Below, piece by piece: positions 24,251 through 24,456 of a stretch of 24,456 nucleotides of DNA. The position numbers were made by a program, and so were the translations under genes. Within the stretch, counting starts at the first letter, position 1, and each line of letters begins with the position of its first letter. Origin of the DNA: JBBRHH01 sp038222915 (GTDB lineage Bacteria; Planctomycetota; Phycisphaerae; Tepidisphaerales; Tepidisphaeraceae); assembly GCA_038222915.1 (NCBI GenBank), contig JBBRHH010000014.1:1-24456 (forward strand), in the 5' to 3' direction. The notes beneath the pieces were generated by a model. The model saw nothing but the letters and a program-made list of their open reading frames with translations, was not told the DNA's origin and ran no database searches.

Positions 24251-24456
24251 GCGTCTCCTTGATTGAATGAGGGGGAACACGGTAACGACTTTGCCGTGGG
24301 GAACAAGGGGCGCGCAATGACCACAAAACATTGGACCGCGAAGACGGTTGTAAAATTCTTGCTCTAATCGACTTGCGGCCCCTCATGCAGCGGTTCAAGG
24401 TGAAGTGGCTGCCTTCAGAAGCCGACGCAAATCCGTCTGAAGTACTTCGGTATCCG

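Noticed and set aside
24385..24456. Plus-strand ATG with 24 open codons running off the window edge
   Set aside because: Too short to judge, no binding site before the ATG, and the peptide is not recognisable.

Overview
The window is GC-rich DNA that looks like a chromosomal segment of a member of the Planctomycetota, possibly Phycisphaerae (the class is a guess). Three things point there. A very large extracellular protein carries a LEPR-like N-terminal motif (LESLETRLFLSA). Several secreted proteins look like the hypothetical families I associate with planctomycetes. A diderm outer-membrane gene set (bamA, ompH/skp, lpxD) is present. I see no tRNA, rRNA, CRISPR array or insertion sequence.

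Layout. 1-4503 (+): xylulokinase; a large secreted protein that appears broken into two frames (1647-3379); a glycosyltransferase resembling the N-terminal half of plant L-arabinokinase. 4500-8867 (-): an envelope block, read from the right as bamA then ompH/skp, then an intrinsic terminator, then lpxD. bamA has a good sigma-70 promoter. 9105-11131 (-): a TPM-domain protein with a Gly/Ser-rich repeat tail, and a SAM methyltransferase. 11232-12924 (+): a ParDE-like toxin-antitoxin pair followed after 5 bp by a CaxA-type Ca2+/H+ exchanger. 12990-16879: a putative SPFH/beta-propeller fusion (+), a degenerate M50-like membrane protein (-), a secreted protease-fold protein that has lost its catalytic residues (+), and a lipoprotein (+). 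16880-17358: a non-coding stretch packed with hairpins that ends in a T-run on the minus strand, the best candidate here for an undescribed RNA. 17359-21111 (-): a 1250-residue surface protein made of nine choice-of-anchor D/ASH-like repeats plus RTX-like calcium-binding repeats. 21458-22708 (+): a secreted SGNH/GDSL hydrolase with an extra N-terminal beta domain. 23087-24250 (-): ATP sulfurylase.

How the genes fit together. bamA, ompH/skp and lpxD form the usual outer-membrane assembly and lipid A neighbourhood. The other genes are mostly single units with their own ribosome binding sites and do not form one pathway. Two GTAG-headed palindromes (12941-12961 and 17241-17259) resemble REP elements of the kind mobilised by RAYT transposases. 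No clear new defence or metabolic system is visible. The most unusual items are the hairpin-dense RNA candidate, the SPFH-propeller fusion, the two enzyme-fold proteins with lost active sites, and the broken large secreted protein.
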